A DNA stretch of 64,000 bases from Tamilnaduibacter salinus (GTDB lineage: Bacteria > Pseudomonadota > Gammaproteobacteria > Pseudomonadales > Oleiphilaceae). Under the pieces are notes generated by a model. It was not told the origin of the DNA. It did no database searches and saw only the letters and a list, made by a program, of their open reading frames with translations. The stretch spans positions 62,001-126,000 of the forward strand of contig NZ_QEKQ01000008.1 of assembly GCF_003096655.1 (NCBI RefSeq), written 5' to 3'. This document shows positions 32,978-43,906 of the stretch, piece by piece. The position numbers and the translations under genes are program-made. How positions within the stretch are numbered: the first letter of the stretch is position 1; every line of letters starts with the position of its first letter.

Positions 32978-34768
32978 ATGGCAGACTATCAGGCGCCGCT
33001 GCGCGATATTCGTTTTGTTCTGAATGAGGTTTTTGATGCGCCGAACTTCTGGGCATCGCTCCCCGGAGTTGCGGACAATGTCGATCCGGATACCGCGGAT
33101 GCGATTCTGGAAGAAGCTGGCAAAATAACAGCCGGGACCCTCGCCCCAATCAACCGTGAGGGCGACGAGCAGGGTTGTCAGTGGAACGATGGCGAAGTCA
33201 CCACGCCGGAAGGCTTCCGCGAGGCCTACAAAACCATGGCCGAAGGTGGCTGGGTTGGTCTCGGCGGTAACCCCGAGTTTGGCGGCATGGGCATGCCCAA
33301 GACACTGGTTGCCCAGTTCGAGGAAATGATGCAGGGCGCCAACATGTCCTTCGGTCTGGCGCCGATGCTGACCGCCGGTGCCTGCGTGGCCCTGGACGCC
33401 CATGGCAGTCAGGAACTGAAGGAAACCTACCTGCCAAAGATGTACGACGGCAGCTGGACCGGTGCCATGGACCTGACCGAGCCGCATGCCGGCACAGATC
33501 TGGGCATCATCCGCACCAAGGCGGAGCCTCGTGATGATGGCAGCTACAGCATCACCGGAACCAAGATTTTCATTACCTGGGGCGAGCACGACATGACGGA
33601 TAATATTATCCACTTCGTGCTGGCCAAGCTGCCGGACGCGCCGAAAGGTCCCAAGGGCATCTCCATGTTCCTGGTACCCAAGTACGATGTGAACGAAGAC
33701 GGCTCGCTGGGTGAGCGCAACCACTTCAGCTGCGGCTCACTGGAGAAGAAAATGGGCATCAAGGCCTCGGCCACCTGTGTCATGAACTTCGATGGCGCCA
33801 AGGGGTATCTGGTGGGTGAGCCGAACAAAGGCCTCATGGCGATGTTCACCATGATGAACTATGAGCGCCTCGGTGTCGGCGTCCAGGGCCTGGGTGCCGC
33901 AGAAGCCTCCCTGCAGAACGCCCGTGACTACGCCATGGAGCGGACCCAGAGCCGTGCGCCCACCGGCCCGCAGGAAAAGGACAAGGCGGCCGACCCGATC
34001 ATCGTGCATCCGGACGTGCGCCGCATGCTCCTGACAATGAAGGGCTACGTCGAAGGGGGCCGGGCGTTCTCAACCTATGTCGCCCAGTGGCTGGACGTGG
34101 CGAAGTTCGCGGAGGACGAAGAGCGGCGCAAGCAGGGCGATGCGATGGTGGCCCTGCTCACTCCGGTGGCCAAGGCGTTCCTGACCGATCGTGGCCTGGA
34201 TGCCTGTGTCATCGGCCAGCAGATCTTCGGTGGTCACGGCTTCATTCGCGAGTGGGGTCAGGAACAGCTGGTCCGCGATACCCGCATCACGCAGATCTAC
34301 GAGGGGACCAATGGGATTCAGGCGATGGACCTGATGGGCCGCAAAGTCGTGGCAAACCAGGGCAAGTACTTTGAACTGTTTGCGAAAGACGTGGCTGCGT
34401 TCATCGAGGAGAACAGCGATAACGACGCGCTCAGACCGTATCTGGGGCAACTCGCGGCGGCGCTGGAACGCCTGGATGATGTGACGGAAACCGTCATCAA
34501 GCAGGCGGGCGAGAACCCCAACGAAGTGGGGGCGGCAGCCGTCGATTACCTCGACCTGTTTGGCCTGACCGCTCTGGGTTACATGTGGGCGATGATGGTC
34601 AAGGCGGCGGCGCCGAAAGCGCAAGACGATACGTCCGGTTTCTACACGGGCAAGCTCAAGACCGCGCGTTTCTACTTCGATCGACTGCTGCCCAAAACCG
34701 TGTCTCTGGCAGAAGGCATCCGCAGTGGAAGTGGTGCGATGATGGCGCATTCTGCCGAGGAGTTCTGA
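32978..34768 (+). CDS. Second DmdC-like acyl-CoA dehydrogenase
   Basis: 596 residues, same architecture as the protein at 25120-26919. The N-terminus MADYQAPLRDIRFVLNEVFD, flavin-region MDLTEPHAGTDLGIIRTKAEP and catalytic YEGTNGIQAMDLMGRK (Glu442) are all present. The two paralogues differ enough to suggest distinct substrates. GAAGAGGA precedes the ATG. Unlike the first paralogue, no AAAC-N4-GTTT operator was seen upstream, so the two may be regulated differently. A terminator follows. Confidence 0.9.
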   Translation: MADYQAPLRDIRFVLNEVFDAPNFWASLPGVADNVDPDTADAILEEAGKITAGTLAPINREGDEQGCQWNDGEVTTPEGFREAYKTMAEGGWVGLGGNPEFGGMGMPKTLVAQFEEMMQGANMSFGLAPMLTAGACVALDAHGSQELKETYLPKMYDGSWTGAMDLTEPHAGTDLGIIRTKAEPRDDGSYSITGTKIFITWGEHDMTDNIIHFVLAKLPDAPKGPKGISMFLVPKYDVNEDGSLGERNHFSCGSLEKKMGIKASATCVMNFDGAKGYLVGEPNKGLMAMFTMMNYERLGVGVQGLGAAEASLQNARDYAMERTQSRAPTGPQEKDKAADPIIVHPDVRRMLLTMKGYVEGGRAFSTYVAQWLDVAKFAEDEERRKQGDAMVALLTPVAKAFLTDRGLDACVIGQQIFGGHGFIREWGQEQLVRDTRITQIYEGTNGIQAMDLMGRKVVANQGKYFELFAKDVAAFIEENSDNDALRPYLGQLAAALERLDDVTETVIKQAGENPNEVGAAAVDYLDLFGLTALGYMWAMMVKAAAPKAQDDTSGFYTGKLKTARFYFDRLLPKTVSLAEGIRSGSGAMMAHSAEEF

Positions 34769-34814
34769 CGCGGAATCGAATCGGGCCGGTAGGTGCTGCC
34801 GGCTCGACCATCAA

Positions 34815-34852
34815 AGCCCGGAAGAACCATTGGTTCGTTCGGGCTTTTTTTT
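34815..34852 (+). terminator. Rho-independent terminator after second dehydrogenase
   Basis: AGCCCGGAAGAACCA (34815-34829) pairs with TGGTTCGTTCGGGCT (34831-34845) with two mismatches and runs into eight T residues, 46 bases after the stop. It separates the gene from the convergent endonuclease-like gene. Confidence 0.9.
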
Positions 34853-34867
34853 GCCACGACCAGAGCG

Positions 34868-35560
34868 TCAGGACGCGTCACCCCAGATTGAATCGTCGAA
34901 CATGGCGTCCGGGTTGGTAATGAAGCGGTTGTCATTACCCTGCAATTCACGAATACGGTGATTGCGTGTCAGCTCCAGGTCTCCAGGCGGGTCGGCCTGG
35001 TGCCAGCGCTTAAAGACATCATTGGAGCCCGGCGCCGGCAGGTCGTAGGTGTCCATGACATACACCACGCCCCGGGCGACATCGCCTTTGATCCGGTCGG
35101 GTGGCTCAATGTTCTGGAAGCCCTCTTTCAGACCGCATTCGCCTTTGGGTGCTGTGGAGGTCATCTCACCGTAGCCGGCGTTGCGGCGCTTCATTTCAAT
35201 ACGGCTCTTGATGGGCACCATGTTGTGCAGATCCGACGCGACGTGCCGGTAGACCTCGCTGTTGCGCTCGCACTGGGACTTGGTGCCACAGCGCAGCGCA
35301 TCCCGGACTCGATTCAGGGGGTAGATGTACCCCTGGGTGATGAGAAAACTGTCCTGGCCAAACTGTTTGTTGCAGAAAAACGTGTTCCCACCCTGTTTAT
35401 AGAGTTTGCCCCAGAAGATGTCTTCGACGGTTTTTTCCGGGTTGGAGAAGCGATTCTGGGCGTGTCCGGGAAGAATGAACAGAACAGAAGCAGTCAATGC
35501 CGCTCCTGACACCAAGGCGATCAGGCGGGTGAAAAAAGAGGTTGTCGTGGTTTTCGTCAT
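34868..35560 (-). CDS. Endonuclease I (EndA) family-like protein lacking the catalytic Glu-His
   Basis: 230 residues with a signal peptide (~1-35, ending GHAQ), hence exported. FFCNKQFGQ, the cysteine-containing LRCGTKSQCE, VYRHVASDLHNMVP, GDVARGVVYVMDTYDL, FKRWHQADPP and RNHRIRELQGNDNRFI line up with periplasmic nuclease EndA/Vvn. In that family EWEHVVP carries the catalytic Glu-His; here the matching stretch reads TQGYIYP, giving Gly-Tyr (about residues 77-78). It may therefore bind nucleic acid without cutting, or cut by another residue. It starts with ATG in an isolated unit. Confidence 0.72.
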   Translation of the reverse strand: MTKTTTTSFFTRLIALVSGAALTASVLFILPGHAQNRFSNPEKTVEDIFWGKLYKQGGNTFFCNKQFGQDSFLITQGYIYPLNRVRDALRCGTKSQCERNSEVYRHVASDLHNMVPIKSRIEMKRRNAGYGEMTSTAPKGECGLKEGFQNIEPPDRIKGDVARGVVYVMDTYDLPAPGSNDVFKRWHQADPPGDLELTRNHRIRELQGNDNRFITNPDAMFDDSIWGDAS

Positions 35561-35767
35561 AATGATTACTCCTCAATCCCTGGCTGGGTGAGCGAATCTA
35601 TATCGCCGCCGGAACGTTGTTGGAGATTCCTACCGTTCATTATAGGACGGCGGCAGTGTCTGAGACGCAAGGATTGTAGGACATTGACTACAGAATGTAA
35701 GCATTTGCATCTAAACCGGTGGGCTTTGGCCTGAATGGCAATGGGCCAGGCGCCAGCGGTGCGCCGT

Positions 35768-35794
35768 CGATCAGCGAATGAACCAGACTCCTAG
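35768..35794. repeat. Fragment of a CTAG-type element end
   Basis: GATCAGCGAATGAACCAGAC followed by TCCTAG resembles the right end of element A (GTCAGCGAATTAACCAGACG...CTAG at 18265-18293). It stops at the same CTAG (35791-35794) where element C begins, repeating the end-to-end layout at 18.3 kb. No left partner was found. Confidence 0.55.
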
Positions 35795-35957
35795 CCCGCA
35801 TTTCTCACCAAGGGTTCGGATTTTGCGCGCCCCTGGCTTCACATCTGGGCCAAATGGCCCTTGGACGGGGCTACGGCCACGCCCGGCGGTCCATTTGGCC
35901 CACCTGTTTCCCCAGGAACACGCAAAATCCGAACCCTTCGTGAGAAATCCGGGCTAG
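35791..35957. mobile_element. MITE-like palindromic element C between CTAG sites
   Basis: CTAGCCCGCATTTCTCACCA (35791-35810) and the following AGGGTTCGGATTTTGCG are mirrored at 35921-35957 with two mismatches over 37 bp, and pairing continues inward (GGGCCAAATGG with CCATTTGGCCC). The whole 167-bp unit can fold into one hairpin. No coding capacity. The right CTAG supplies the holA TAG stop on the reverse strand. The remaining 393-bp gap to the endonuclease-like gene (35561-35767) shows no clear feature. Confidence 0.83.
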
Positions 35958-36955
35958 CGGAGTGCGGTTGCCAGTTCTCTCAGGTAATACCAGGCCGACA
36001 TGCGCCCATAGCCTTTGGCGGCGCGGTCGATGTCGCTACATTGCGTCAGAGCGGCCCGGAGCCGGATCGGGCTGAGTCTTGAGCCGGCTTCCTGGAGCTG
36101 TTGTGCGCGTTGTTTCGGGAACACGCGCTGGCGTTGACAGAATGCGGCGGGCGATTCGCCATGGCGGCGTGCCTGCTGGAGCTGCAGGGTCATCCGGATG
36201 TCCCGGCTCAGTAGCCCCAGCAGTGGCAGCGGATTCTCGCCTTCCTGCTCCAGAACGCCCAGAATCCGGTGGGCCTGTCGGACCTGTCCGCGCATCAGGG
36301 CCGCAATGAGCTCGAACGCGCTGAAACGGGCGCTGTCCATGACGGCCTGCTCAATAAACGTATCATCCAGGGTTTCATCTGGAGCGAGCAGGGCGAGTCG
36401 ATCGACTTCCTGACTGGCCGCCAGCAGATTACCCTCCAGGCGTTCGGTGAGGGCTTCAAGGGCACCTTTCGTCAGGTGCAGGCCACGGCTGTGAGCGCGT
36501 TTGCGCAGCCACTCCGGGAAGCGCTCGGGATCCAGTGGCCAGATCGGCACGTGAACCCCGTGGTTCTGTAGCGCTTTGTACCATTTCTTGCGGGTTTCGG
36601 AACGTTCCAGGCGGGCGCCGATCAGCAGGACAATGACGTCTTCAGGCGGCCGGGTCAGCGCCTGTTCGATCACGGCCTGGCCATCATTGCCCAGTCGGCC
36701 ACTGCCGAGGTGAACCTCGATACGGCGCTTCTCTGCGAACAGGGACAGGGCATTGAGTTCTTCCCCCACCACCTGCCAATCCAGCTGCTGATCGGCATGA
36801 TAGACCTGCCGGTCCTCGTATCCTGCTTTCCGCGCGGCGTCACGGATTTCATCACAGGACTCCTGAACGAGCAGCGGCTCATCGCCGGAGACCAGATAGA
36901 CCGGTTTGAGGCCTTTCTCCAGTGATCGGGTCAGTTCATGGGGCTTGGTCGTCAC
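35954..36955 (-). CDS. holA: DNA polymerase III subunit delta HolA (GTG start)
   Basis: 333 residues, the usual length. YLVSGDEPLLVQESCDEIR at the N-terminus, LSLFAEKRRIEVHL, and GLHLTKGALEALTERLEGN are typical of the clamp-loader delta subunit, which opens the beta clamp. The GTG start lies 20 bp inside the end of lptE, behind GGGAG. The stop TAG lies in the CTAG edge of element C. Order leuS-lptE-holA is the common gammaproteobacterial one. Confidence 0.95.
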   Translation of the reverse strand: MTTKPHELTRSLEKGLKPVYLVSGDEPLLVQESCDEIRDAARKAGYEDRQVYHADQQLDWQVVGEELNALSLFAEKRRIEVHLGSGRLGNDGQAVIEQALTRPPEDVIVLLIGARLERSETRKKWYKALQNHGVHVPIWPLDPERFPEWLRKRAHSRGLHLTKGALEALTERLEGNLLAASQEVDRLALLAPDETLDDTFIEQAVMDSARFSAFELIAALMRGQVRQAHRILGVLEQEGENPLPLLGLLSRDIRMTLQLQQARRHGESPAAFCQRQRVFPKQRAQQLQEAGSRLSPIRLRAALTQCSDIDRAAKGYGRMSAWYYLRELATALR

Positions 36956-37493
36956 GAGAGGGCTCCCCGGTGGCCTGTTGGCGGCGGATGGCCCGGACCC
37001 GGTCCTCGGTCATGGGCGCGAGCCGAAAGATGACCTGCTGCGCGAGACGTTGATAGAGCGACGTGCGGATGGCCTCCTCCTCGCGCTGTTTGGCCAGGAC
37101 GTTGGTGTCGTCGTAGCGATAGATCTCGCTCGCTTCGATATCCGCACTCGCGATCAGGGGCACGTCGTCTGGTGCCGTTAACTGGAGCGTCACGTCCTGG
37201 CGCAGGTCGTACTCCGCAGTGGCGGCATCCAGCGTGATCGCGCTGGCGCGGCGGCGTTCCCGGAATGACCCGAGAAAGAGCCGGTGCGCGTGGTTGCCGG
37301 GCGCCTTGAGCTCAACGCCCCCATCGCGAAGCTGGCTTCGAACGCCGTCGCAAAGCGCGTTGGGAACGCTTTCCGCGCAGGTCACCGATAGAGGCTGAAC
37401 AGCGGCCGGGACCGGCGCGGCCCCCCGCAGCTGGAAGCCGCAGCCAGCCAGCAGAGCGGAGCCGAGCAGTACGAGGGCGCGGAATAGCGGCAT
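36936..37493 (-). CDS. lptE: LPS-assembly lipoprotein LptE
   Basis: 185 residues with a lipoprotein signal ending LLAGC (lipidated Cys18) and then GFQLRG, the LptE hallmark. LptE plugs the outer-membrane LptD barrel that inserts lipopolysaccharide. It sits between leuS (9 bp) and holA (20-bp overlap), as in E. coli and Pseudomonas. The tail is rich in Arg, Gln and Asp and has no recognisable motif. Confidence 0.93.
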   Translation of the reverse strand: MPLFRALVLLGSALLAGCGFQLRGAAPVPAAVQPLSVTCAESVPNALCDGVRSQLRDGGVELKAPGNHAHRLFLGSFRERRRASAITLDAATAEYDLRQDVTLQLTAPDDVPLIASADIEASEIYRYDDTNVLAKQREEEAIRTSLYQRLAQQVIFRLAPMTEDRVRAIRRQQATGEPSRDDQAP

Positions 37494-37502
37494 CAGAGGC
37501 CC

Positions 37503-40211
<2,709 letters not shown>

Positions 40212-40271
40212 CTAACGGGGCAAGAGGGCATGAGGCCCACACAGTCCCGCCGATCACGGGGAGGCAAGCCC

Positions 40272-40835
40272 ATGAGTGATGACCCGAAGTCCCACTTTTC
40301 CGGTAAAGCCCTGGAAGCATACAACCGCATGCTCGAGAAGGTGCAGTCCCGGCTCACGGAGGTTGAAAAACAATCCGCTGACACCCTGCGAGAGGGCCTC
40401 GAGGAAGCGGTGGAGGCCGAAACCCACATCGCCGAACTGACGCGCGAAGAGATTGATCTGCTGGCGGCCTATGTCCGGCGTGACGTCTCGCACTTGATGC
40501 AGTTTGTTGACGAGACGGGGGAGGGCGTCGGTGAATGGCTTTGGCTCGACCTGGCCCTGCTGGAGCGCCAGCTCCGCGATCTGCTTTTCTCCATTGCCGA
40601 CCAGACCCGTCTGGACACGCTGGAGCTCGAACACAAGCTGGACCACGATCCGGGCCAGTACATCAGCGGGGAAATCGCCACGGCCGGCGTGCTGCGATGT
40701 GTGAACTGCGACCACATGATCTGCCTGGTTGAAACCAGCCACATCCACCCCTGTGACGCCTGCGGCTCGCACTACTTTGAACGGGTAACGGCCCGGTGGC
40801 CGCGGGATCCGGAGACCGAGTCGGCTGTGTCGTAG
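40272..40835 (+). CDS. Zinc-ribbon protein, DUF1451/YbeL family
   Basis: 187 residues. A charged, helical N-terminal two-thirds (ALEAYNRMLEKVQSRL, ELTREEIDLLAAYVRRD) ends in a zinc ribbon: CVNCDHMICLVETSHIHPCDAC, i.e. two Cys-x2-Cys pairs. It is the YbeL (DUF1451) family, whose function is unknown; the E. coli gene is also next to leuS. The ATG at 40272 has GGGGAGG well placed; the upstream in-frame starts reach into the leuS leader and lack one. Confidence 0.9.
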   Translation: MSDDPKSHFSGKALEAYNRMLEKVQSRLTEVEKQSADTLREGLEEAVEAETHIAELTREEIDLLAAYVRRDVSHLMQFVDETGEGVGEWLWLDLALLERQLRDLLFSIADQTRLDTLELEHKLDHDPGQYISGEIATAGVLRCVNCDHMICLVETSHIHPCDACGSHYFERVTARWPRDPETESAVS

Positions 40836-40858
40836 GGGCTGGCATGATGTCGATGTTT

Positions 40859-41017
40859 GCTACGGAAAACACGGAAAAGGGCGGTTTTAAAGTTGGAAAG
40901 TTGTAAAGCGGGTAAGCGTCCGGTGCTTCGACCAAGAAAACGTTAAAACCTTAAGACTTTCAAGCTTTTTGATCCCGCCCGAAGGGCGTTTCCGTGCTTT
41001 CTGTGTCTTTCCGTGGC
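40859..41017. mobile_element. CCACGG-type inverted-end element
   Basis: The left end GCTACGGAAAACACGGAAAA (40859-40878) is an inverted match to the right end at 40989-41017 (TTTCCGTGC, CTGTGTCTTTCCGTGGC). The interior (40883-40970) holds AT-richer, partly inverted segments (GGTTTTAAAGTTGGAAAG and CCTTAAGACTTTCAAGC) unlike the surrounding base composition. No frame. It fills the 221-bp convergent gap between ybeL and lnt. It is a probable non-autonomous element of the family also seen at 47069-47175. Confidence 0.68.
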
Positions 41018-41056
41018 CCAAAGGGGTCTCTTTATTGCGGATCGGTTAAGAGTACG

Positions 41057-42598
41057 TCAGCGCCCGTCGTGCACCGCCCGGGACGGCGTTGGAATGATCC
41101 TCGGCCGGGCAAACACGATCAGGATCATCGCCAGGGTCAGCACGGGCCAGGACTGCGTTGCCATGAACGGTGTCTGTCCGTCGACCGGGTAGATTTCGCC
41201 ATGGAGCACGGTTCGCTCGAACTGCGGAATCCGCGTCTGAACCTGCCCCTGTTCGTCGATGATGGCCGTGACGCCATTGTTCGTGCCACGGAAGACGTAA
41301 CGCCCGGTTTCCAGTGCCCGCATGCGCGCGATCTGGAGGTGCTGGTGGGGGCCGATCGACCGGCCAAACCAGCCATCGTTGCTGATCGTCAGCAGAAAGT
41401 CGGTGCCGCTCGCATTACGGGCCACGAAATCGGGGTAAGCGATTTCATAGCAGATGAACGGCATGATGGACTGCTGGCCTGCTGTCAGTGGGTCCTGATA
41501 AGCCGGCCCGGGTGAAAACTCCGACATGGGCAGGTTGAAAAAGCCGATCACTCCGCGTAGCCACTGGCTCAGCGGTACATACTCCCCGAAGGGCACCAGC
41601 TTCTGTTTGTCGTACTGTCCACCACCGTTGCCCACGGCGATGATGCGATTGCGGTAGGTGAAGTCGTCGATCGACCGTTTATAGCCATGCCAGGGAATGC
41701 CGGTAATCAGCGTACTGTCGTCCCCCAGACGGTCCCGGATGACATCGAGGATGGGGCCGGCGCGATCCTGCAGGATGGGGATGGCCGTTTCCGGCCAGAG
41801 CACAAGATCCGACCGCCAGTCGTCCTCGGTGAGTGCGAGATAGGTCTGGACCTGGTCCTGGAGAAATTCCGGATCCCACTTGAGCTGCTGGGGCACATTC
41901 CCCTGCATGGCGGCGACCGTCAGCGGCGTCTCGGCCCGTTCGGTCCAGCTGTGATTGGTCAGCAGTGGCGATAGGCCCCATGTCAGCGCGACCAGCACGG
42001 TCGTTATGCCGGCGGCGGTCCGGCGGGACGATTGCAGGAGCACCAACACGCCATAAAGGGCGGCGCCGGTGGCGGTGATGACGAGGGTGACGCCATGAAC
42101 ACCGGTGATCGGGGCCAGCCCTGCCAGAGGACCATCCACCTGCGCCGTACCAAGATACAACCAGGGGAAACCCGTCAGTAGCCAGCCCCTGACCCAGTCA
42201 CCAAGCACCCAGACGCCCGGAAAGAGGATCAGCCGGCGGACGATGCCGGATCCGGACAGCCGCCCCCAGGCCCAAAGGGTGATCGCCGGGAACAACGCCA
42301 GCCCGGCCACGAAAATCACCGTCAGAACGACCGCAATGGGAAGGGCCGTATTGCCGTATTCGCTGATGCTGACATAGACCCAGGAGGCGCCGGAACCGAA
42401 CAGGCCGACACCGAACAGCCAACCGGCGCGGAATAGCGACCGGGGTGTCAGCGGGATCAGTGCCAGCAGAAGCAGCACCACGGACGGCAGAGCCAGCCAG
42501 GTCAGGCCAAATGGCGAGAACGTCAGCGTCTGCAGTCCTCCCGCCACCAGCAGCGCCAGGGCGGAGGGCCAGGAAAGCGATGAATTACTGGGTATCAC
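41057..42598 (-). CDS. lnt: Apolipoprotein N-acyltransferase Lnt (GTG start)
   Basis: 513 residues. About eight membrane segments are at the two ends, with a nitrilase-fold periplasmic domain between. Catalytic triad regions: Glu in LWPETAIPI, Lys in YDKQKLVPFGEYVP, Cys in FICYEIAYPD. Lnt adds the third acyl chain to lipoproteins at the inner membrane. The GTG start overlaps corC by 14 bp. The order miaB-ybeZ-ybeY-corC-lnt is conserved. It would act on the LptE lipoprotein encoded nearby. Confidence 0.95.
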   Translation of the reverse strand: MIPSNSSLSWPSALALLVAGGLQTLTFSPFGLTWLALPSVVLLLLALIPLTPRSLFRAGWLFGVGLFGSGASWVYVSISEYGNTALPIAVVLTVIFVAGLALFPAITLWAWGRLSGSGIVRRLILFPGVWVLGDWVRGWLLTGFPWLYLGTAQVDGPLAGLAPITGVHGVTLVITATGAALYGVLVLLQSSRRTAAGITTVLVALTWGLSPLLTNHSWTERAETPLTVAAMQGNVPQQLKWDPEFLQDQVQTYLALTEDDWRSDLVLWPETAIPILQDRAGPILDVIRDRLGDDSTLITGIPWHGYKRSIDDFTYRNRIIAVGNGGGQYDKQKLVPFGEYVPLSQWLRGVIGFFNLPMSEFSPGPAYQDPLTAGQQSIMPFICYEIAYPDFVARNASGTDFLLTISNDGWFGRSIGPHQHLQIARMRALETGRYVFRGTNNGVTAIIDEQGQVQTRIPQFERTVLHGEIYPVDGQTPFMATQSWPVLTLAMILIVFARPRIIPTPSRAVHDGR

Positions 42599-43436
42599 GA
42601 CGACGGACCTGAATCAGCCGGATCACTCGGTTATCAGCGTTGAGAATGGTGAAGGTGAAGCCTGAAAAGCTGATGGTTTCACCCCGGCGGGGAAGGTGCC
42701 CGAACTCGCGCAGAACCACGCCACCGATCGTATCGAACTCTTCCTCGTCAATGTCGGTGTTGAAGAACTGATTGAAGTCATCCACCGGCGCCTGCGCCTT
42801 GACGGCGAAGCTACCATCGGCGCGACTTTTTATGTGAGCTTCCTCGTCCACATCGTGCTCGTCCTCGATTTCACCGACGATCTGCTCAAGGACGTCCTCG
42901 ATGGTGATCAGGCCCGCTGTGCCACCGTACTCGTCCACCACAATCGCCATGTGGTTGCGGGTTTCCTTGAACTCCTTGAGCAGCTGGTTCAGCCGCTTGC
43001 TCTCCGGAACGAACGTCGGTGGGCGCAGCGTTTCGCGGATACGGGACCAGTTCAGCTCGTTGTTGACGGCCAGCGGCAGCAGGTCCTTGGCGAGCAGCAC
43101 TCCGACCACATCGTCCTGACTGTCACCGATGACCGGGAAGCGGCTGTGGGCCGACTCCACGATTTCGGGCAGAAAGTCCTTGGGATCGGAACTGGATTTG
43201 ACGGTCACCATCTGGGAGCGGGGGATCATGATTTCATCCGCCCTCATGTCGGTCACCTGCATGGCCCCTTCGATGATGCTCATGGCATCGGCATCAATAA
43301 TGTTCTGGGATTCGGCGTCCCTCAGGACTTCCAGAACGTCGGCCAGTGATTCCGGGTCACTGGAAAAGGCCTGAGACAGGCGTTCCAGCCAGGACTTGGT
43401 GGTGCCCTCGCTGCGACTCGACTGATCGTCGCTCAT
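42585..43436 (-). CDS. corC: CorC/YbeX-type CBS-domain protein
   Basis: 283 residues, soluble. Two CBS domains (~70-190, beginning [21 protein letters not shown]) and a C-terminal CorC_HlyC domain (~205-280, [22 protein letters not shown]). E. coli CorC was linked to magnesium/cobalt efflux, and YbeX more recently to ribosome metabolism. ATGA overlap with ybeY and 14-bp overlap with lnt show tight coupling. Confidence 0.93.
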   Translation of the reverse strand: MSDDQSSRSEGTTKSWLERLSQAFSSDPESLADVLEVLRDAESQNIIDADAMSIIEGAMQVTDMRADEIMIPRSQMVTVKSSSDPKDFLPEIVESAHSRFPVIGDSQDDVVGVLLAKDLLPLAVNNELNWSRIRETLRPPTFVPESKRLNQLLKEFKETRNHMAIVVDEYGGTAGLITIEDVLEQIVGEIEDEHDVDEEAHIKSRADGSFAVKAQAPVDDFNQFFNTDIDEEEFDTIGGVVLREFGHLPRRGETISFSGFTFTILNADNRVIRLIQVRRRDTQ

Positions 43437-43906
43437 GAGTCCTTGTCCGTTTCCTCTGTGACGTAGGGGTTGGCGATGCCCAGTCCGGCCAGCAGCCGGA
43501 TTTCAAGGGCTTCCATAACGTCCGCGTCGGCATCGTTGATGTGGTCATAGCCCTGCAGGTGAAGCATGCCATGAATCACCATATGTGCCCAGTGGGCGGA
43601 CAGGGACTTGCCCTGATCCCGCGCTTCGCGCGCGACGACGTCCGCGCAGATCACCAGATCGCCCAGCAGTGGGATGGTGAGTCCGTCGGGGGCTTCGAAC
43701 GGGAAGGACAGGACGTTGGTCGGGCGGTTCCTGTCCCGATAGGTATGGTTGAGGTTGGAGCTTTCCTCAGGGCTGACCAGACGAATGGTGACCTCGGTGT
43801 CCGTGTCGCCCATCCAGGCCGTTTCTGCCCAGCGCCGGAAGTCCGGCTCTCCGGGACAGTCGTTGCCCTCAATGGCCGTTTGCAGATCGAGCGTCAGACG
43901 GCTCAC
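43433..43906 (-). CDS. ybeY: Endoribonuclease YbeY (rRNA maturation factor)
   Basis: 157 residues with the zinc-binding [11 protein letters not shown] motif, and [10 protein letters not shown] before it. YbeY takes part in 16S rRNA 3' end maturation and 70S quality control. It overlaps ybeZ by four bases and corC by four, inside the conserved ybeZYX-lnt cluster. Confidence 0.95.
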   Translation of the reverse strand: MSRLTLDLQTAIEGNDCPGEPDFRRWAETAWMGDTDTEVTIRLVSPEESSNLNHTYRDRNRPTNVLSFPFEAPDGLTIPLLGDLVICADVVAREARDQGKSLSAHWAHMVIHGMLHLQGYDHINDADADVMEALEIRLLAGLGIANPYVTEETDKDS

